Assembly: GCA_023437225.1 (NCBI GenBank)
Contig: JAEZGS010000001.1
Location: forward strand, 186,001-250,000
Length of the DNA stretch: 64,000 bases
Direction of reading: 5' to 3'
Origin: Bacteroidota bacterium
GTDB taxonomy: Bacteria > Bacteroidota > Bacteroidia > Chitinophagales > Chitinophagaceae
The position numbers and the translations under genes are program-made. Shown here one piece after another: positions 25,522 through 35,011 of the stretch. The notes beneath the pieces are model-generated. The model worked only from the letters and a program-made list of their open reading frames with translations, made no database searches and had not been told where the DNA came from. Position 1 is the stretch's first letter. Each line of letters starts with the position of its first letter.

Positions 25522-26151
25522 ATGTCTTTCATTGAAAGTTTCGTTCAGTCGTTACAGGCTACAACGATCGTTGAATTCATTGCAGTAATATTTGGAATCG
25601 CAAGCGTTTGGTTTTCGAAACGAGAGAATATCCTGGTGTATCCTGTTGGCCTTGTCAACACGATCACCTATATCTACATCAGCATTGAGGGCCATTTATT
25701 CGGTGAGGCAACCGTAAATCTTTACTATACCATCGTAAGCATTTACGGTTGGATCCTCTGGTCCAGGCGAGACAGGCAACAAAAACCTGTGGTGCACATA
25801 ACTTCATCGTCGAAAAAGGAATTTGCTCATCAGCTTCTATTCTTTTCATTTTTCTTTATTGTTTTGTTTGTGTGTCTGAATTACCTCAGGCAACAATTTG
25901 CGCCAGGAGTTTTGCCATATGCCGACTCGTTTGCATCGGCCACCGCTTTTACAGGCATGTGGTTGATGGCACGGAAGAAGGTGGAAAGCTGGTATTGGTG
26001 GATAGCTACTAACATCGCTTCCATACCTCTTTATTATGTTAAGGGTTACGCCTTTACAAGTGTTTATTATTTTATCCTTTTGCTTCTTGCAGTCAGCGGT
26101 TTAATGGAATGGAGAAAAAAGGCGAAAGGTTACACTAACATGATTGCATAA
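25522..26151 (+). CDS. pnuC: Nicotinamide riboside/mononucleotide transporter PnuC
   Basis: This 209-residue membrane protein has about seven helices. Typical PnuC features: VFGIASVWFSKRENILVYPVG near the N-terminus, NLYYTIVSIYGWILW, and a W-rich WYWWIATNIASIPLYYVKG near the end. It imports nicotinamide riboside, which is trapped by phosphorylation. The gene behind it encodes a NadR-like kinase, so the pair forms a salvage module for NAD. Confidence 0.92.
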   Translation: MSFIESFVQSLQATTIVEFIAVIFGIASVWFSKRENILVYPVGLVNTITYIYISIEGHLFGEATVNLYYTIVSIYGWILWSRRDRQQKPVVHITSSSKKEFAHQLLFFSFFFIVLFVCLNYLRQQFAPGVLPYADSFASATAFTGMWLMARKKVESWYWWIATNIASIPLYYVKGYAFTSVYYFILLLLAVSGLMEWRKKAKGYTNMIA

Positions 26152-26165
26152 TCCAAACAACGATC

Positions 26166-26696
26166 ATGATGAAAAAAGTAGTGGTACTTGGACCCGAGTC
26201 AACAGGCAAAAGCACCTTGTGCCAGTTGTTATCAGAATATTTTCATTGCCCATGGGTACCTGAATTTGCAAGAGAATATCTTATCATAAATGGAACTGAT
26301 TATTCCTATGATGATTTGTTGACAATTGCCAAAGGACAATTATCGGAAGAAGATCGCATAACGTCTTCATCAGCAAGTCGGGCCATTTTCATTGATACCG
26401 ATATGCATGTAATGAAAGTGTGGTGTGAGTTTGTTTTTGGCAAATGCCATGAATTCATCATTAACGAATTAAATAAAAGGCATTACGATTTGTACTTGTT
26501 GTGTAATGTTGACCTGCCCTGGGTGAAGGACGAGCTTCGGGAATATCCTGATCTTGAGACGCGTCAAACACTATACAATATCTATAAGCGTTTGCTAATT
26601 GAGGAACAGCTCCCCTGGGTAGATATTAGCGGTACTTATTCCGAACGATTACAAAAGGCGATCAATGCAGTTAGCGAATTAATAGACAACAAATAG
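26166..26696 (+). CDS. NadR-like ribosylnicotinamide kinase (AAA P-loop)
   Basis: This 176-residue P-loop kinase has Walker A GPESTGKSTL at residues 9-18 and FIDTDMHVMKVWCEFVFG as the Walker B-like part. It contains only the kinase domain of NadR, without the adenylyltransferase domain. Known function of the domain: phosphorylation of nicotinamide riboside to NMN. 14 bp behind pnuC, which supplies its substrate. Confidence 0.88.
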   Translation: MMKKVVVLGPESTGKSTLCQLLSEYFHCPWVPEFAREYLIINGTDYSYDDLLTIAKGQLSEEDRITSSSASRAIFIDTDMHVMKVWCEFVFGKCHEFIINELNKRHYDLYLLCNVDLPWVKDELREYPDLETRQTLYNIYKRLLIEEQLPWVDISGTYSERLQKAINAVSELIDNK

Positions 26697-26708
26697 AATC
26701 AGGACTTC

Positions 26709-28361
26709 ATGAAAGACTTCATTGGCAAGCATCATCGCATATTATTTTTTGCTTCGTGGTTTTTAATTAATCTGGTTCAGGCTGCTACCACCGGGCTGAT
26801 GGACGATGAGGCTTATTACTGGGTGTATTCGCAGTTCTCCGCATGGGGATATTTTGATCATCCACCTATGATTGCGGTATTGATTAAAGCGGGTACATCA
26901 ATTTTCAATGGCGAGTTGGGAGTGAGGTTTTTTATAGTAGTGCTGAATACGCTGACTCTTTTACTCATATATAATTTGTTACGGCCTGATGACAGGAATG
27001 ACAAATTGTTCTATGCAATATGTTATTCTTTAATGCTCGCCCCGATAGGAGGGATCCTTGCTGTTCCGGATTTGCCCCTTTTATTTTTCGCTGCACTATA
27101 CTTTTATTTGTACAAACGTTTTCTAGAAAATACTGGCCTCATCAACGCTTTGCTACTTGGAGTGGGCATTGCCTTGATGTTGTACAGTAAGTATCATGGG
27201 ATACTACTTGTATTCTTTACGCTTCTGTCGAATCTTCAATTGTTTAAGAGACCGCATACTTATGTTGCTGCGGTGACAGCATTGGTCCTGTTTTATCCGC
27301 ACATAAGCTGGCAATTAAATCATGATCTTCCTTCCGTACAGTACCATTTGTTTGAACGAAATGCGTCTTCGTATCAACCGGGATTCACACTGGAGTACGT
27401 CTTTGGACAATTAGCACTCGCGGGTCCGATCGCTGGCTGGTTGCTGCTTTGGGCGGCATTTAGGTATAAGACTGGCAGCCAGTTTGAGAGAACATTGAAG
27501 TTTAACCTTGCAGGTATTTACATATTCTTTCTGTTAAGCACTTTAAAGGGGAGAGTAGAGGCGAACTGGACCGTTCCTGCATTCGTATCACTGATCGTTT
27601 TATCATATTATTTTCTTCTTGATAGAGAAAAACAAAGACGGTGGCTTTATAAGATGGTTCCGGCAACCATTGTATTGGTTTTAGTGGTTCGCGTATTCAT
27701 GGCCATCGATATCGAACGAGTATCGTGGATCAGCAAAGATGAATTTCATAGTAATGAACAATGGGTGAAGGAAGTAAATGAAACATCTAATGGACTGCCG
27801 GTAGTCATTCTCAACTCTTATCAATTACCGTCAAAGTATTTTTTTTATACAGGCGAGAAAGCGTTTGGATTAAACACAGCATATTATCGAAGAAACAATT
27901 ATAATTTCTGGCCCCTTGAAGATTCATTGTTTGGCAAGCGTGCGTTTGTAATGGGAAGAAAGGATTCGATGTTGTTCACTCACCAATTTGCTATTCCGGT
28001 TTTAAAGGAATCAGGAGCAACAGTGATTGACAATTATTATTCATTCTCCAGGATACAGTTTGTAGATCCGGAGCTTCGAAATGACAGCTTGTATTTTACT
28101 GCACGAACACCTGCGGGTTATCTAAAGCTGATGCAGAATCGGCCATATGCTGATGCAAAAATTCAGCTCGCCGTTATCACGCCAAATGTAGGTGTCGAGT
28201 ATTTAAATACCGGACTAACGGTAATGCATATACGAAAAACTGAACAGCAGTTAGTTGTTCCGTTTCCTGTTAATATTCCTAAAGATAAAGTGGTGAAACT
28301 TGTTATTGAATCCGCTGTTAAAGGACATCCTTCGCTGAATTCGACCGCAGTGAAAAGATGA
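26709..28361 (+). CDS. Glycosyltransferase family 39 (ArnT/PMT-like) membrane protein
   Basis: This 550-residue integral membrane protein has about eleven helices and a C-terminal soluble domain. The catalytic first loop carries DDEAYYWVYSQFSAWGYFDH, matching the acidic DE/DD motif and HPP of lipid-linked sugar transferases in this family. Such enzymes move sugar from an isoprenoid-phosphate carrier to lipid A, protein or other surface acceptors. The acceptor is unknown. 12 bp behind the NadR-like gene, convergent with mtgA. Confidence 0.88.
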   Translation: MKDFIGKHHRILFFASWFLINLVQAATTGLMDDEAYYWVYSQFSAWGYFDHPPMIAVLIKAGTSIFNGELGVRFFIVVLNTLTLLLIYNLLRPDDRNDKLFYAICYSLMLAPIGGILAVPDLPLLFFAALYFYLYKRFLENTGLINALLLGVGIALMLYSKYHGILLVFFTLLSNLQLFKRPHTYVAAVTALVLFYPHISWQLNHDLPSVQYHLFERNASSYQPGFTLEYVFGQLALAGPIAGWLLLWAAFRYKTGSQFERTLKFNLAGIYIFFLLSTLKGRVEANWTVPAFVSLIVLSYYFLLDREKQRRWLYKMVPATIVLVLVVRVFMAIDIERVSWISKDEFHSNEQWVKEVNETSNGLPVVILNSYQLPSKYFFYTGEKAFGLNTAYYRRNNYNFWPLEDSLFGKRAFVMGRKDSMLFTHQFAIPVLKESGATVIDNYYSFSRIQFVDPELRNDSLYFTARTPAGYLKLMQNRPYADAKIQLAVITPNVGVEYLNTGLTVMHIRKTEQQLVVPFPVNIPKDKVVKLVIESAVKGHPSLNSTAVKR

Positions 28362-28375
28362 ATGGCGATCTAAGA

Positions 28376-29152
28376 TCACTTCTTTTTTTTCTCACTTGAT
28401 TTTTTGTCGCTGCTTTCTTCTTTTGATGTGTTTGATTCAGGTTTGGGTTTCATTATTATCGCCTGAACGCTGGAGTCCGCATAAAGGTTATTCATTTGCC
28501 GCAACACCCATGGATATCGAACGTTCACCATCTTTGAAACTGGCTTGATCGTGTATTTCTTCGGATTGGGAAGAGAAGCGGCTATCATTGCCGATTCTTT
28601 TCTTGACAGGTTCTTTGCGTCCTTACCAAAATTGTGTTTGGCTGCTGCCTGCACTCCGAAGACCCCTGTACCCATTTCTGCCACATTCAGATACATCTCG
28701 AGAATTCTTCTCTTTCCCCATATCAATTCGATCATAAACGTAAAGTAAACCTCCAGTCCCTTTCTGATATAACTTCGACCCTGCCATAGAAAAACATTCT
28801 TTGCAACCTGCTGACTGATCGTCGATGCGCCCCTGACGCGGTTCGGTTTTTTCTCGTTGTGGTCGATGGCTTTCTCGATGCTCTTCCAATCGAAGCCATT
28901 ATGATCCGGGAATTTCTGATCTTCGGAGGCGATGACCGCAAGTTTCACGTGAGTACTCATTTCATCGCTGTCTACATAGTCGCGTGAAAGACCGTTCCCG
29001 CTGAAAAGACTGTTTAACTGGGTAAGCGTAAACGGTGGATTGACCCACTTGAGAGCCAGTATGTATACAAGCTGAGCAAGAAATAAAACGATGAGCAGTC
29101 GCTTAATAAATCGAAAGGATCTGGATATAAAACCGTCGGATGAGCGCGCCAT
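28376..29152 (-). CDS. mtgA: Monofunctional peptidoglycan transglycosylase
   Basis: This 258-residue protein has an N-terminal transmembrane anchor (LLIVLFLAQLVYILAL) and a family 51 glycosyltransferase domain. Seen: VIASEDQKFPDHNGFDW with the catalytic Glu, RGASTISQQVAKNVFLW, RKGLEVYFTFMIELIWGKRR and ILEMYLNVAEMG. It polymerises lipid II into glycan strands. A lysine-rich tail (SSDKKSSEKKKK) closes the protein. Confidence 0.95.
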   Translation of the reverse strand: MARSSDGFISRSFRFIKRLLIVLFLAQLVYILALKWVNPPFTLTQLNSLFSGNGLSRDYVDSDEMSTHVKLAVIASEDQKFPDHNGFDWKSIEKAIDHNEKKPNRVRGASTISQQVAKNVFLWQGRSYIRKGLEVYFTFMIELIWGKRRILEMYLNVAEMGTGVFGVQAAAKHNFGKDAKNLSRKESAMIAASLPNPKKYTIKPVSKMVNVRYPWVLRQMNNLYADSSVQAIIMKPKPESNTSKEESSDKKSSEKKKK

Positions 29153-29187
29153 GGCTGCAAGTTACTGAACGATGATTTTTGTAATTA

Positions 29188-29763
29188 TCATTTTTTTTGT
29201 GCGTTCATTCGCACATACTCGACGGAGTAATGTTTGCCGGCTATTCGTGGTCGGGTTTTAATTCTTTGCCATGCATATCCTGCTGCGAAGGTTGCTGCAC
29301 CAATGCCTAAGCCTGCGAGTTTGTTTCCCTCGTTCAGGGATTCTTTACGGTTGAGAGAATTTACCAGTTCGAGTATTACGTATCCTGCGCCACCAAATTG
29401 TAACAGCTTTGGAACGAGCACTGACTTGCTGCGATCGCGGGCGCGTCGTTTGTCGTAGTCAAATATCCGTATGTCTGTATAGTGTAGAATAATAGAATGA
29501 TACATCGTATCCAGCACGGGTGTTCCAAATTGTGTAGGCACCTGTCGGACCTCGATCTGCTGAAGAAAGATTGAATCGTTCCTGAGTTGCTGAATGTAGC
29601 CATGCACATAGAATCCTGAATAGGTTTCGCCTTCGAGGTATGTTCCAGGAAAATAGCTGCGTAATGTTCTATTGTTTTTTTTCTTCAGAACAATAAAATC
29701 AGTTTGTGCAAATGCATGCACTGATATAAGGTTGGCCAGTACAACGAGGAACGTGAGTTTCAT
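29188..29763 (-). CDS. Secreted protein of unknown function
   Basis: This 191-residue protein has a signal peptide (MKLTFLVVLANLISVHAFAQ). The mature part begins with a beta-rich segment (FIVLKKKNNRTLRSYFPG, GTYLEGETYSGFYVHG) resembling an SH3-like or Sm-like sheet, then a weakly hydrophobic helix region (LAGLGIGAATFAAGYAW). No named family is recognised. The ATG at 29763 was chosen because it starts the signal peptide. It follows the LysE gene by 10 bp. Confidence 0.7.
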   Translation of the reverse strand: MKLTFLVVLANLISVHAFAQTDFIVLKKKNNRTLRSYFPGTYLEGETYSGFYVHGYIQQLRNDSIFLQQIEVRQVPTQFGTPVLDTMYHSIILHYTDIRIFDYDKRRARDRSKSVLVPKLLQFGGAGYVILELVNSLNRKESLNEGNKLAGLGIGAATFAAGYAWQRIKTRPRIAGKHYSVEYVRMNAQKK

Positions 29764-29773
29764 ATCTGCCTGT

Positions 29774-30418
29774 TTAATGAGCTGCAGATGGTCCAAAAAA
29801 TATTGAACCAATGATCAGTGCGATTCCAAATCCTATCAGTATGGTACCAGATACTTTATTGATGATGGAAATATTATGCAAGGTCAACCGTTTGCGAAGA
29901 CGACCAGCCATCAATACTTTCAGCACATCTGCTGCCACATTCACGGCAAGGCAGACGGAAAAAATCACTATACGCTGCCCAAAGGAATACTGGCTTGCAA
30001 ATGCTGTTGCTGTGCCAAGCCAGAATAAAAAGACATTTGGATTTAAGGTGTTGATGAGAAATCCCGATGAAAGAATTTTCAACATATCTTTTTTAGTAAA
30101 CCGTATCGTCATTCCTTCCTGTTGCGCCTGCAACATGATCTTCTTGAAAAATATATAGTAAACACCCATGGAGATAAGGAATACACTTCCTAACACTGCC
30201 AATGCAACGCGGTATTCGAGCAAGGATGTTACGAGTTCAGAAAAAACATTGCTCACAAAGACAAGAAGGATATCGCTGAGCCAGACACCGGAAACGAAAC
30301 TGAAGCCGCCCTCTTTGCCGTTGTTCAGACTTTGTTTGATAACTGTAAAGATCACCGGTCCGACCGAGATCGCGAGTATAAAACCTAAGGTTATTCCACT
30401 AATTATGGCCTCCCACAT
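29774..30418 (-). CDS. LysE/RhtB-type amino-acid exporter
   Basis: This 214-residue inner-membrane protein has six helices. The N-terminal family signature is GITLGFILAISVGPVIFTVI with the conserved GP, followed by SGVWLSDILLVFVSN and an NPNVFLFWLG motif. It exports amino acids or related metabolites; the substrate is unknown. The upstream TTG was rejected for the ATG at 30418. Gaps of 10-14 bp link it to its two neighbours. Confidence 0.9.
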   Translation of the reverse strand: MWEAIISGITLGFILAISVGPVIFTVIKQSLNNGKEGGFSFVSGVWLSDILLVFVSNVFSELVTSLLEYRVALAVLGSVFLISMGVYYIFFKKIMLQAQQEGMTIRFTKKDMLKILSSGFLINTLNPNVFLFWLGTATAFASQYSFGQRIVIFSVCLAVNVAADVLKVLMAGRLRKRLTLHNISIINKVSGTILIGFGIALIIGSIFFGPSAAH

Positions 30419-30432
30419 AGTTATCAATAACG

Positions 30433-31956
30433 TTAAACAGATCCGGTTTCCAAAAATTTCATCCAATCCTGGTACATCTTGCCCTTCATCACGCGTGGGA
30501 ATTTATGCTGCCCGCCGATTTTGCCTTTTGCTTTCATGAAATCCATAAACCTCGATTCGGGAAGAACTTCAAGGTAAACATCTTTCAAAGCGCTCTGGCG
30601 CTCAACTGCATAGTCGTCATTCAAAAGACACAGCTTTTCGTCCAGCTTCTTTCTAAGTTGCTCAACATCGGCATTATCATCGCAGGCAACCCACCACTTA
30701 TGCGCGAAAAACAAACCATGCGGAATTCCCGCGACAGTATATTCAGGGATGCAAATATTTAGTTCTTCGCTGGCCAGCTGAACAGCTTTGTTCATATTGT
30801 CAACACTCAGGTGTTCACCTACCAGGCTAAGAAAATGTTTAGTGCGTCCGGTGATCACTATCTCGCTGCGAGCCTTGCTTACGAATTTCACTGTATCGCC
30901 TATCAGGTACCGCCAGGTGCCGGCACTGGTGCTCAACAGGATGGCATAATCCTTACCTTCTTCGACCTTATCGATCCCGAGTATCTCTGCGCCTTCTATA
31001 ATATTTCCTTCAGAGTCGAAGTTGTTATCATTGAATGGAACGAACTCAAAGAAAAGATGGTTGAGGGCAAGCTTCATTCCGGAGGCATTCTGATGATCCT
31101 GGTAAGCGATAAATCCCTCGGAGGCGAGGTATGTCTCGATATAAATCAGGGGTTTGCGAACCAGCTTTTCAAAACCTTTTTTATAAGGCTCGAATGAAAC
31201 TCCGCCATGAACGAAAAACGCAAGATTTGGCCAGATGTCGTGAATGGTTTCGAGCTTGTAGCGCTCGATGATCTTTTCCATGCACATTTGTATCCATGCA
31301 GGAACTCCCACAACAAATCCTATGTCCCATTTCGGAGCCTCCTCTACGATGGCTTCGATCTTCTTATTCCAATCGCGTGTACGGGCAATTTTTTTACCGG
31401 GTTTATAAAAAGGGGAAAACCAGAAAGGAACTTTTTTGGCGGTGATGCCACTCAGATCACCTGAATAATAGCCGGGTCCTTTTTGAAGATCTGTGCTGCC
31501 TCCCAGCATCAGCCAACCTTTCCCGATGCTCTTCATCGGCAACTGGTGATAGGTACGAAGAGTCAATAGCTGCTTAACCATCACAATCCGGTTACCACGC
31601 ATAAGATCATTGGTGATGGGGATATACTTACTTGCAGACTCCGAGGTTCCTGAGCTGAGGGCGAAGTATTTGATCTTTCCGGGCCAGCAGACATCGGATT
31701 TCCCTTCGAGGGTTTTATGCCACCATTGCTGGTAGATCTTATTATAATCGTACGTGGGAACGTTTTGTTGAAAAGCCTTGATCGGATCTTTGCTAAGCAG
31801 AATTTCGTCGAATCGATATTTCTGACCAAACTTCGTAAACCTTGCCTTCTTCAACAGTTTCTTCAACACCTTTTCCTGCTGTCTCCGCGGGGATTTAGCA
31901 GGCAATCGCAATGCTTTGGCAATCGATGTTGGCAACGAGATATCAAATAAAGCCAT
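30433..31956 (-). CDS. GH3-fold acyl-acid-amido synthetase-like enzyme
   Basis: This protein of 507 residues is of the GH3 (auxin-responsive promoter) superfamily, enzymes that adenylate a carboxylate with ATP and join it to an amine. Seen: the nucleotide-binding FALSSGTSESASKYIP at about residue 106, YLASEGFIAYQD, YAILLSTSAGTWRYLIGD and EIVITGRTKHFLSLVGEHLS. Bacterial members have no assigned substrate in most species. First gene of an apparent operon with lysE and the secreted protein. Confidence 0.88.
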   Translation of the reverse strand: MALFDISLPTSIAKALRLPAKSPRRQQEKVLKKLLKKARFTKFGQKYRFDEILLSKDPIKAFQQNVPTYDYNKIYQQWWHKTLEGKSDVCWPGKIKYFALSSGTSESASKYIPITNDLMRGNRIVMVKQLLTLRTYHQLPMKSIGKGWLMLGGSTDLQKGPGYYSGDLSGITAKKVPFWFSPFYKPGKKIARTRDWNKKIEAIVEEAPKWDIGFVVGVPAWIQMCMEKIIERYKLETIHDIWPNLAFFVHGGVSFEPYKKGFEKLVRKPLIYIETYLASEGFIAYQDHQNASGMKLALNHLFFEFVPFNDNNFDSEGNIIEGAEILGIDKVEEGKDYAILLSTSAGTWRYLIGDTVKFVSKARSEIVITGRTKHFLSLVGEHLSVDNMNKAVQLASEELNICIPEYTVAGIPHGLFFAHKWWVACDDNADVEQLRKKLDEKLCLLNDDYAVERQSALKDVYLEVLPESRFMDFMKAKGKIGGQHKFPRVMKGKMYQDWMKFLETGSV

Positions 31957-32024
31957 TCAGTTTCCAGCCGGGTTAAAACAGCCAAATCCAAAATTAGGGT
32001 ATTGATGCCAAAATGGTATTCCGT

Positions 32025-33119
32025 TCAGCTAATTATCTTGCCGCGGGCCGGGCTATACAAACTATAATCGAAGCCGCTATTTTGTTGAATTGTTTTGATG
32101 ACATCTTCATAAGTAAAAGTCTGGCCGATGCACAAAAGAATGCTGCAACCCTTGACTGGCGCGGAACGTATAACAGCATCATCTTTGCCGGTAAGCAAAC
32201 TCCTCGCAGAATCCATCGATTGCAAATCTCCCTTCAGGCAATAATCTATGATACCAGCCCTGGGGTTTAATAGTGACCTGCGCGAGATTTTTAACAACTC
32301 CAGACCTTCTTTTAATCGGATACCGATAAGAAGAAGCCAGCGCCGGCCACTGCCATCCCAATGTTTAACAACAAACTGCTTCATTGCCTTGTAAAATAAC
32401 TGAACGCGTTGACGATCGCGTGGGGTACTTGTGCCTTTGAAATGTAATACCACCGTGCTTCCAAGGTAGTAGTTGCGATACCCTGACCTTTGTATGGTTA
32501 TACTGAGGTCAATGTCTTCGGCATACATGAAATAACGTTCATCGAATCCGCCTGAAACCTCAAGCAGTTTTCGGGGCACCATCATGAATGCCCCCGATAA
32601 GATCTCTGCAGGTGCCACGTCATTTTTTGAAATGGCTGGCGCATAGTAGGCGTTGAGTTTTGAAGATCCGCTGAACAGCGATGCCAGGCCCGTCAGCTTG
32701 AAGAATGAAGACATCGGACGAGGAAATGATCGCTTTGACTCCGGCAGGAATTCGCCCCGCGCATTTATCATTTGAACGCCAACAGCACCGGACTCTGAAT
32801 GTTGGCGGAAATGTTCGATGCAATTTGAGATGGCCTCACTGCTCACTATACAATCGGGATTAAGAAACAATACGAGTTCTGAATCAACGGAACGCCAACC
32901 CTGGTTGCACGCACGTGCGAACCCAAGATTCTCTTTATTTTCAATGATCGTGAGGAATGGATATTGATGTTGAATATCCGTTAATGCGATGTCGGCGGAA
33001 TTGTTATCGACAAGTACGATGTGCGCGCTTTGAGATGCTGTGGCAGCTTTGACTGCGTCAAGGCAGTAAAGCAGGTGTGGTGCGGAATTGTGGGCAACTA
33101 TGACTACTGCGAGTGTCAT
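32025..33119 (-). CDS. Glycosyltransferase family 2 (rhamnosyl-type)
   Basis: This 364-residue GT-A glycosyltransferase shows LAVVIVAHNSAPHLLYCLD at the N-terminus, the nucleotide-binding VDNNSAD, LGFARACNQGWR, LFLNPDCIVS (DxD-like) and FDERYFMYAEDIDLSIT (the ED acceptor motif). The layout resembles WbbL-type rhamnosyltransferases of surface polysaccharide synthesis. ATG at 33119 preferred over 33131 because it begins the first strand directly. It has no polysaccharide cluster around it. Confidence 0.88.
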   Translation of the reverse strand: MTLAVVIVAHNSAPHLLYCLDAVKAATASQSAHIVLVDNNSADIALTDIQHQYPFLTIIENKENLGFARACNQGWRSVDSELVLFLNPDCIVSSEAISNCIEHFRQHSESGAVGVQMINARGEFLPESKRSFPRPMSSFFKLTGLASLFSGSSKLNAYYAPAISKNDVAPAEILSGAFMMVPRKLLEVSGGFDERYFMYAEDIDLSITIQRSGYRNYYLGSTVVLHFKGTSTPRDRQRVQLFYKAMKQFVVKHWDGSGRRWLLLIGIRLKEGLELLKISRRSLLNPRAGIIDYCLKGDLQSMDSARSLLTGKDDAVIRSAPVKGCSILLCIGQTFTYEDVIKTIQQNSGFDYSLYSPARGKIIS

Positions 33120-33186
33120 GCGGGCAAACATAATAACAATAAACAAACTAAATACTATTTCAGAATACGTTTAATAGCTTTGTCCT

Positions 33187-33963
33187 ATGTTAAAAGAAAC
33201 ATTGATTACCGCTGCGGAAGCGGGGGCGCTTGTTTTGAAGACCTTTTTCACCAACAAGAATTTGCAGGTAAGTAATAAAGAGGGTTTGAATAACCTGGTG
33301 ACCGAAGCGGATCACGCTTCGGAAAGAGCGATCATTGACACCATACGTGATGTTTATGCTGATCACCAGATCCTTTGTGAAGAGAGTGGTGAGTATGTTA
33401 TGGATTCAGAATACAAATGGATCATCGATCCTATTGATGGTACTGTGAATTATGCTCATGGCATTCCAATATGTTGTGTCTCGATTGGCCTGGAGAAAGC
33501 GGGGGAGATGATACTTGGAGCGGTGTATAACCCACTTCTCAAAGAATTCTTTGTTGCAGAAAAAGGTAAGGGCGCATGCCTTAACGGTGAAAGAATATAT
33601 GTAAGCGGACAAACTGATGTAAACAAATCGTGCATTGTAACAGGTTTTCCATACACTTATCTTGATCAGCCAAATGGACCACTTGAAGTATTCGACCGTT
33701 TCATAAGACGCGGAGTTCCGGTAAGAAGACTTGGATCGGCGGCAATCGATCTGTGTTGGGTTGCGGCCGGTCGATTCGACGGTTTTTACGAGCATAAGCT
33801 TCAACCGTGGGATAGTGCTGCGGGCTGGTTAATGGTAGAAGAAGCAGGAGGTAAAGTAACGGACTTCAAAAACAACCGCTATTCGATTTACCAGCCGCAG
33901 GTACTAGCAACAAATGGACAGATCCATGATCAGATGCTGGAATGGATCAATAACAAAGTTTAA
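33187..33963 (+). CDS. Inositol-monophosphatase family phosphatase (SuhB-like)
   Basis: This 258-residue Mg-dependent phosphatase shows metal motifs LVTEADHASERAI, CEESGEYVM, WIIDPIDGTVNYAHGIP and the C-terminal LQPWDSAAGWLMVEEAGG. Full family length. Substrates in the family include inositol phosphates, fructose-1,6-bisphosphate and 3'-phosphoadenosine phosphate. An exact -7 match TAGCTTTG (33175-33182) lies just 5 bp before the ATG, so the message may be leaderless. Confidence 0.93.
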   Translation: MLKETLITAAEAGALVLKTFFTNKNLQVSNKEGLNNLVTEADHASERAIIDTIRDVYADHQILCEESGEYVMDSEYKWIIDPIDGTVNYAHGIPICCVSIGLEKAGEMILGAVYNPLLKEFFVAEKGKGACLNGERIYVSGQTDVNKSCIVTGFPYTYLDQPNGPLEVFDRFIRRGVPVRRLGSAAIDLCWVAAGRFDGFYEHKLQPWDSAAGWLMVEEAGGKVTDFKNNRYSIYQPQVLATNGQIHDQMLEWINNKV

Positions 33964-33972
33964 AACAATAGC

Positions 33973-35007
33973 ATGGATCAGCAACGCACAGAAATATCAT
34001 CGATCGGTGAATTCGGATTGATCGAGCATCTTACTAAAAATATTGAATTTAAAAATGCGTCGAGCATCGTTGGAGTCGGAGACGATGGCGCTGTAATAGA
34101 TCACTTTGGGCGACAAACTGTAGTATCAACGGATATGCTCGTTGAAGGTGTTCACTTTGATCTTATGTACACGCCGCTGAAGCATCTTGGTTATAAATCG
34201 GTTGTGGTGAATCTAAGTGACATCTATGCGATGAATGCCACACCAACGCAGGTGACCATGAACATCGCTTTCAGCAACCGCTTCAGCGTTGAAGCCCTTG
34301 ACGAATTTTATGAGGGAGTGTATGCTGCATGTGACAGGTATAATGTTGATCTAATTGGCGGTGACACATGTTCTTCGCAAAAAGGATTTATTATTTCCGT
34401 AACCGCATTCGGTGAAGTAGCACCCGGTGCATATGTTAAGAGAAGCACAGCTAACAAGGGTGATCTCATTTGTTGTTCAGGTGATCTGGGTGCCGCATAT
34501 ATAGGGTTGTTATTGCTTGAGCGTGAAAAAAAGATCTACCTGGAAAACCCGCAAATTCAACCGGATCTTGAAAATGAGCAATACGTGATCCAGCGTTTGC
34601 TGAAGCCGGAAGCAAGGAAGGACATCATTGAATTCTTTGAGCAAAATTCGGTAGTGCCCACAGCAATGATGGACATCAGTGACGGCCTGAGTTCCGAAGT
34701 ATTACATATTTCAAAACAGAGTAACCTGGGAGCTGTGTTGTATGAAGAAAAAATTCCGGTTGCTGAAGAGATGCGTAAGGCAGCCTTCAAATTTGAGATC
34801 GATCCTACTGCATGTGCTTTAAGTGGCGGTGAAGATTATGAACTTCTGTTTACTATACCACAGGCAGATTATGAGAAGCTCGTACTTAATGAGCAGATCA
34901 GCGTTATAGGTTACATGACCGACATAACGGAGGGCACTCATATCATTACGAAAGGTGGCAACAAGCATCAGCTTACGGCGCAGGGCTGGAATTCATTTAA
35001 GAAATAG
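33973..35007 (+). CDS. thiL: Thiamine-monophosphate kinase
   Basis: This 344-residue enzyme of the AIR-synthetase fold makes thiamine pyrophosphate from thiamine phosphate and ATP. Seen: VGDDGAVIDHFG, STDMLVEGVHFDLMYTPL with the Mg-binding Asp, LIGGDTCSS, MMDISDGLSSEV and LSGGEDYELLFTIP. Placed 9 bp behind the phosphatase and 4 bp before the S41 peptidase, in one operon. Confidence 0.95.
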   Translation: MDQQRTEISSIGEFGLIEHLTKNIEFKNASSIVGVGDDGAVIDHFGRQTVVSTDMLVEGVHFDLMYTPLKHLGYKSVVVNLSDIYAMNATPTQVTMNIAFSNRFSVEALDEFYEGVYAACDRYNVDLIGGDTCSSQKGFIISVTAFGEVAPGAYVKRSTANKGDLICCSGDLGAAYIGLLLLEREKKIYLENPQIQPDLENEQYVIQRLLKPEARKDIIEFFEQNSVVPTAMMDISDGLSSEVLHISKQSNLGAVLYEEKIPVAEEMRKAAFKFEIDPTACALSGGEDYELLFTIPQADYEKLVLNEQISVIGYMTDITEGTHIITKGGNKHQLTAQGWNSFKK

Positions 35008-35011
35008 TGGA

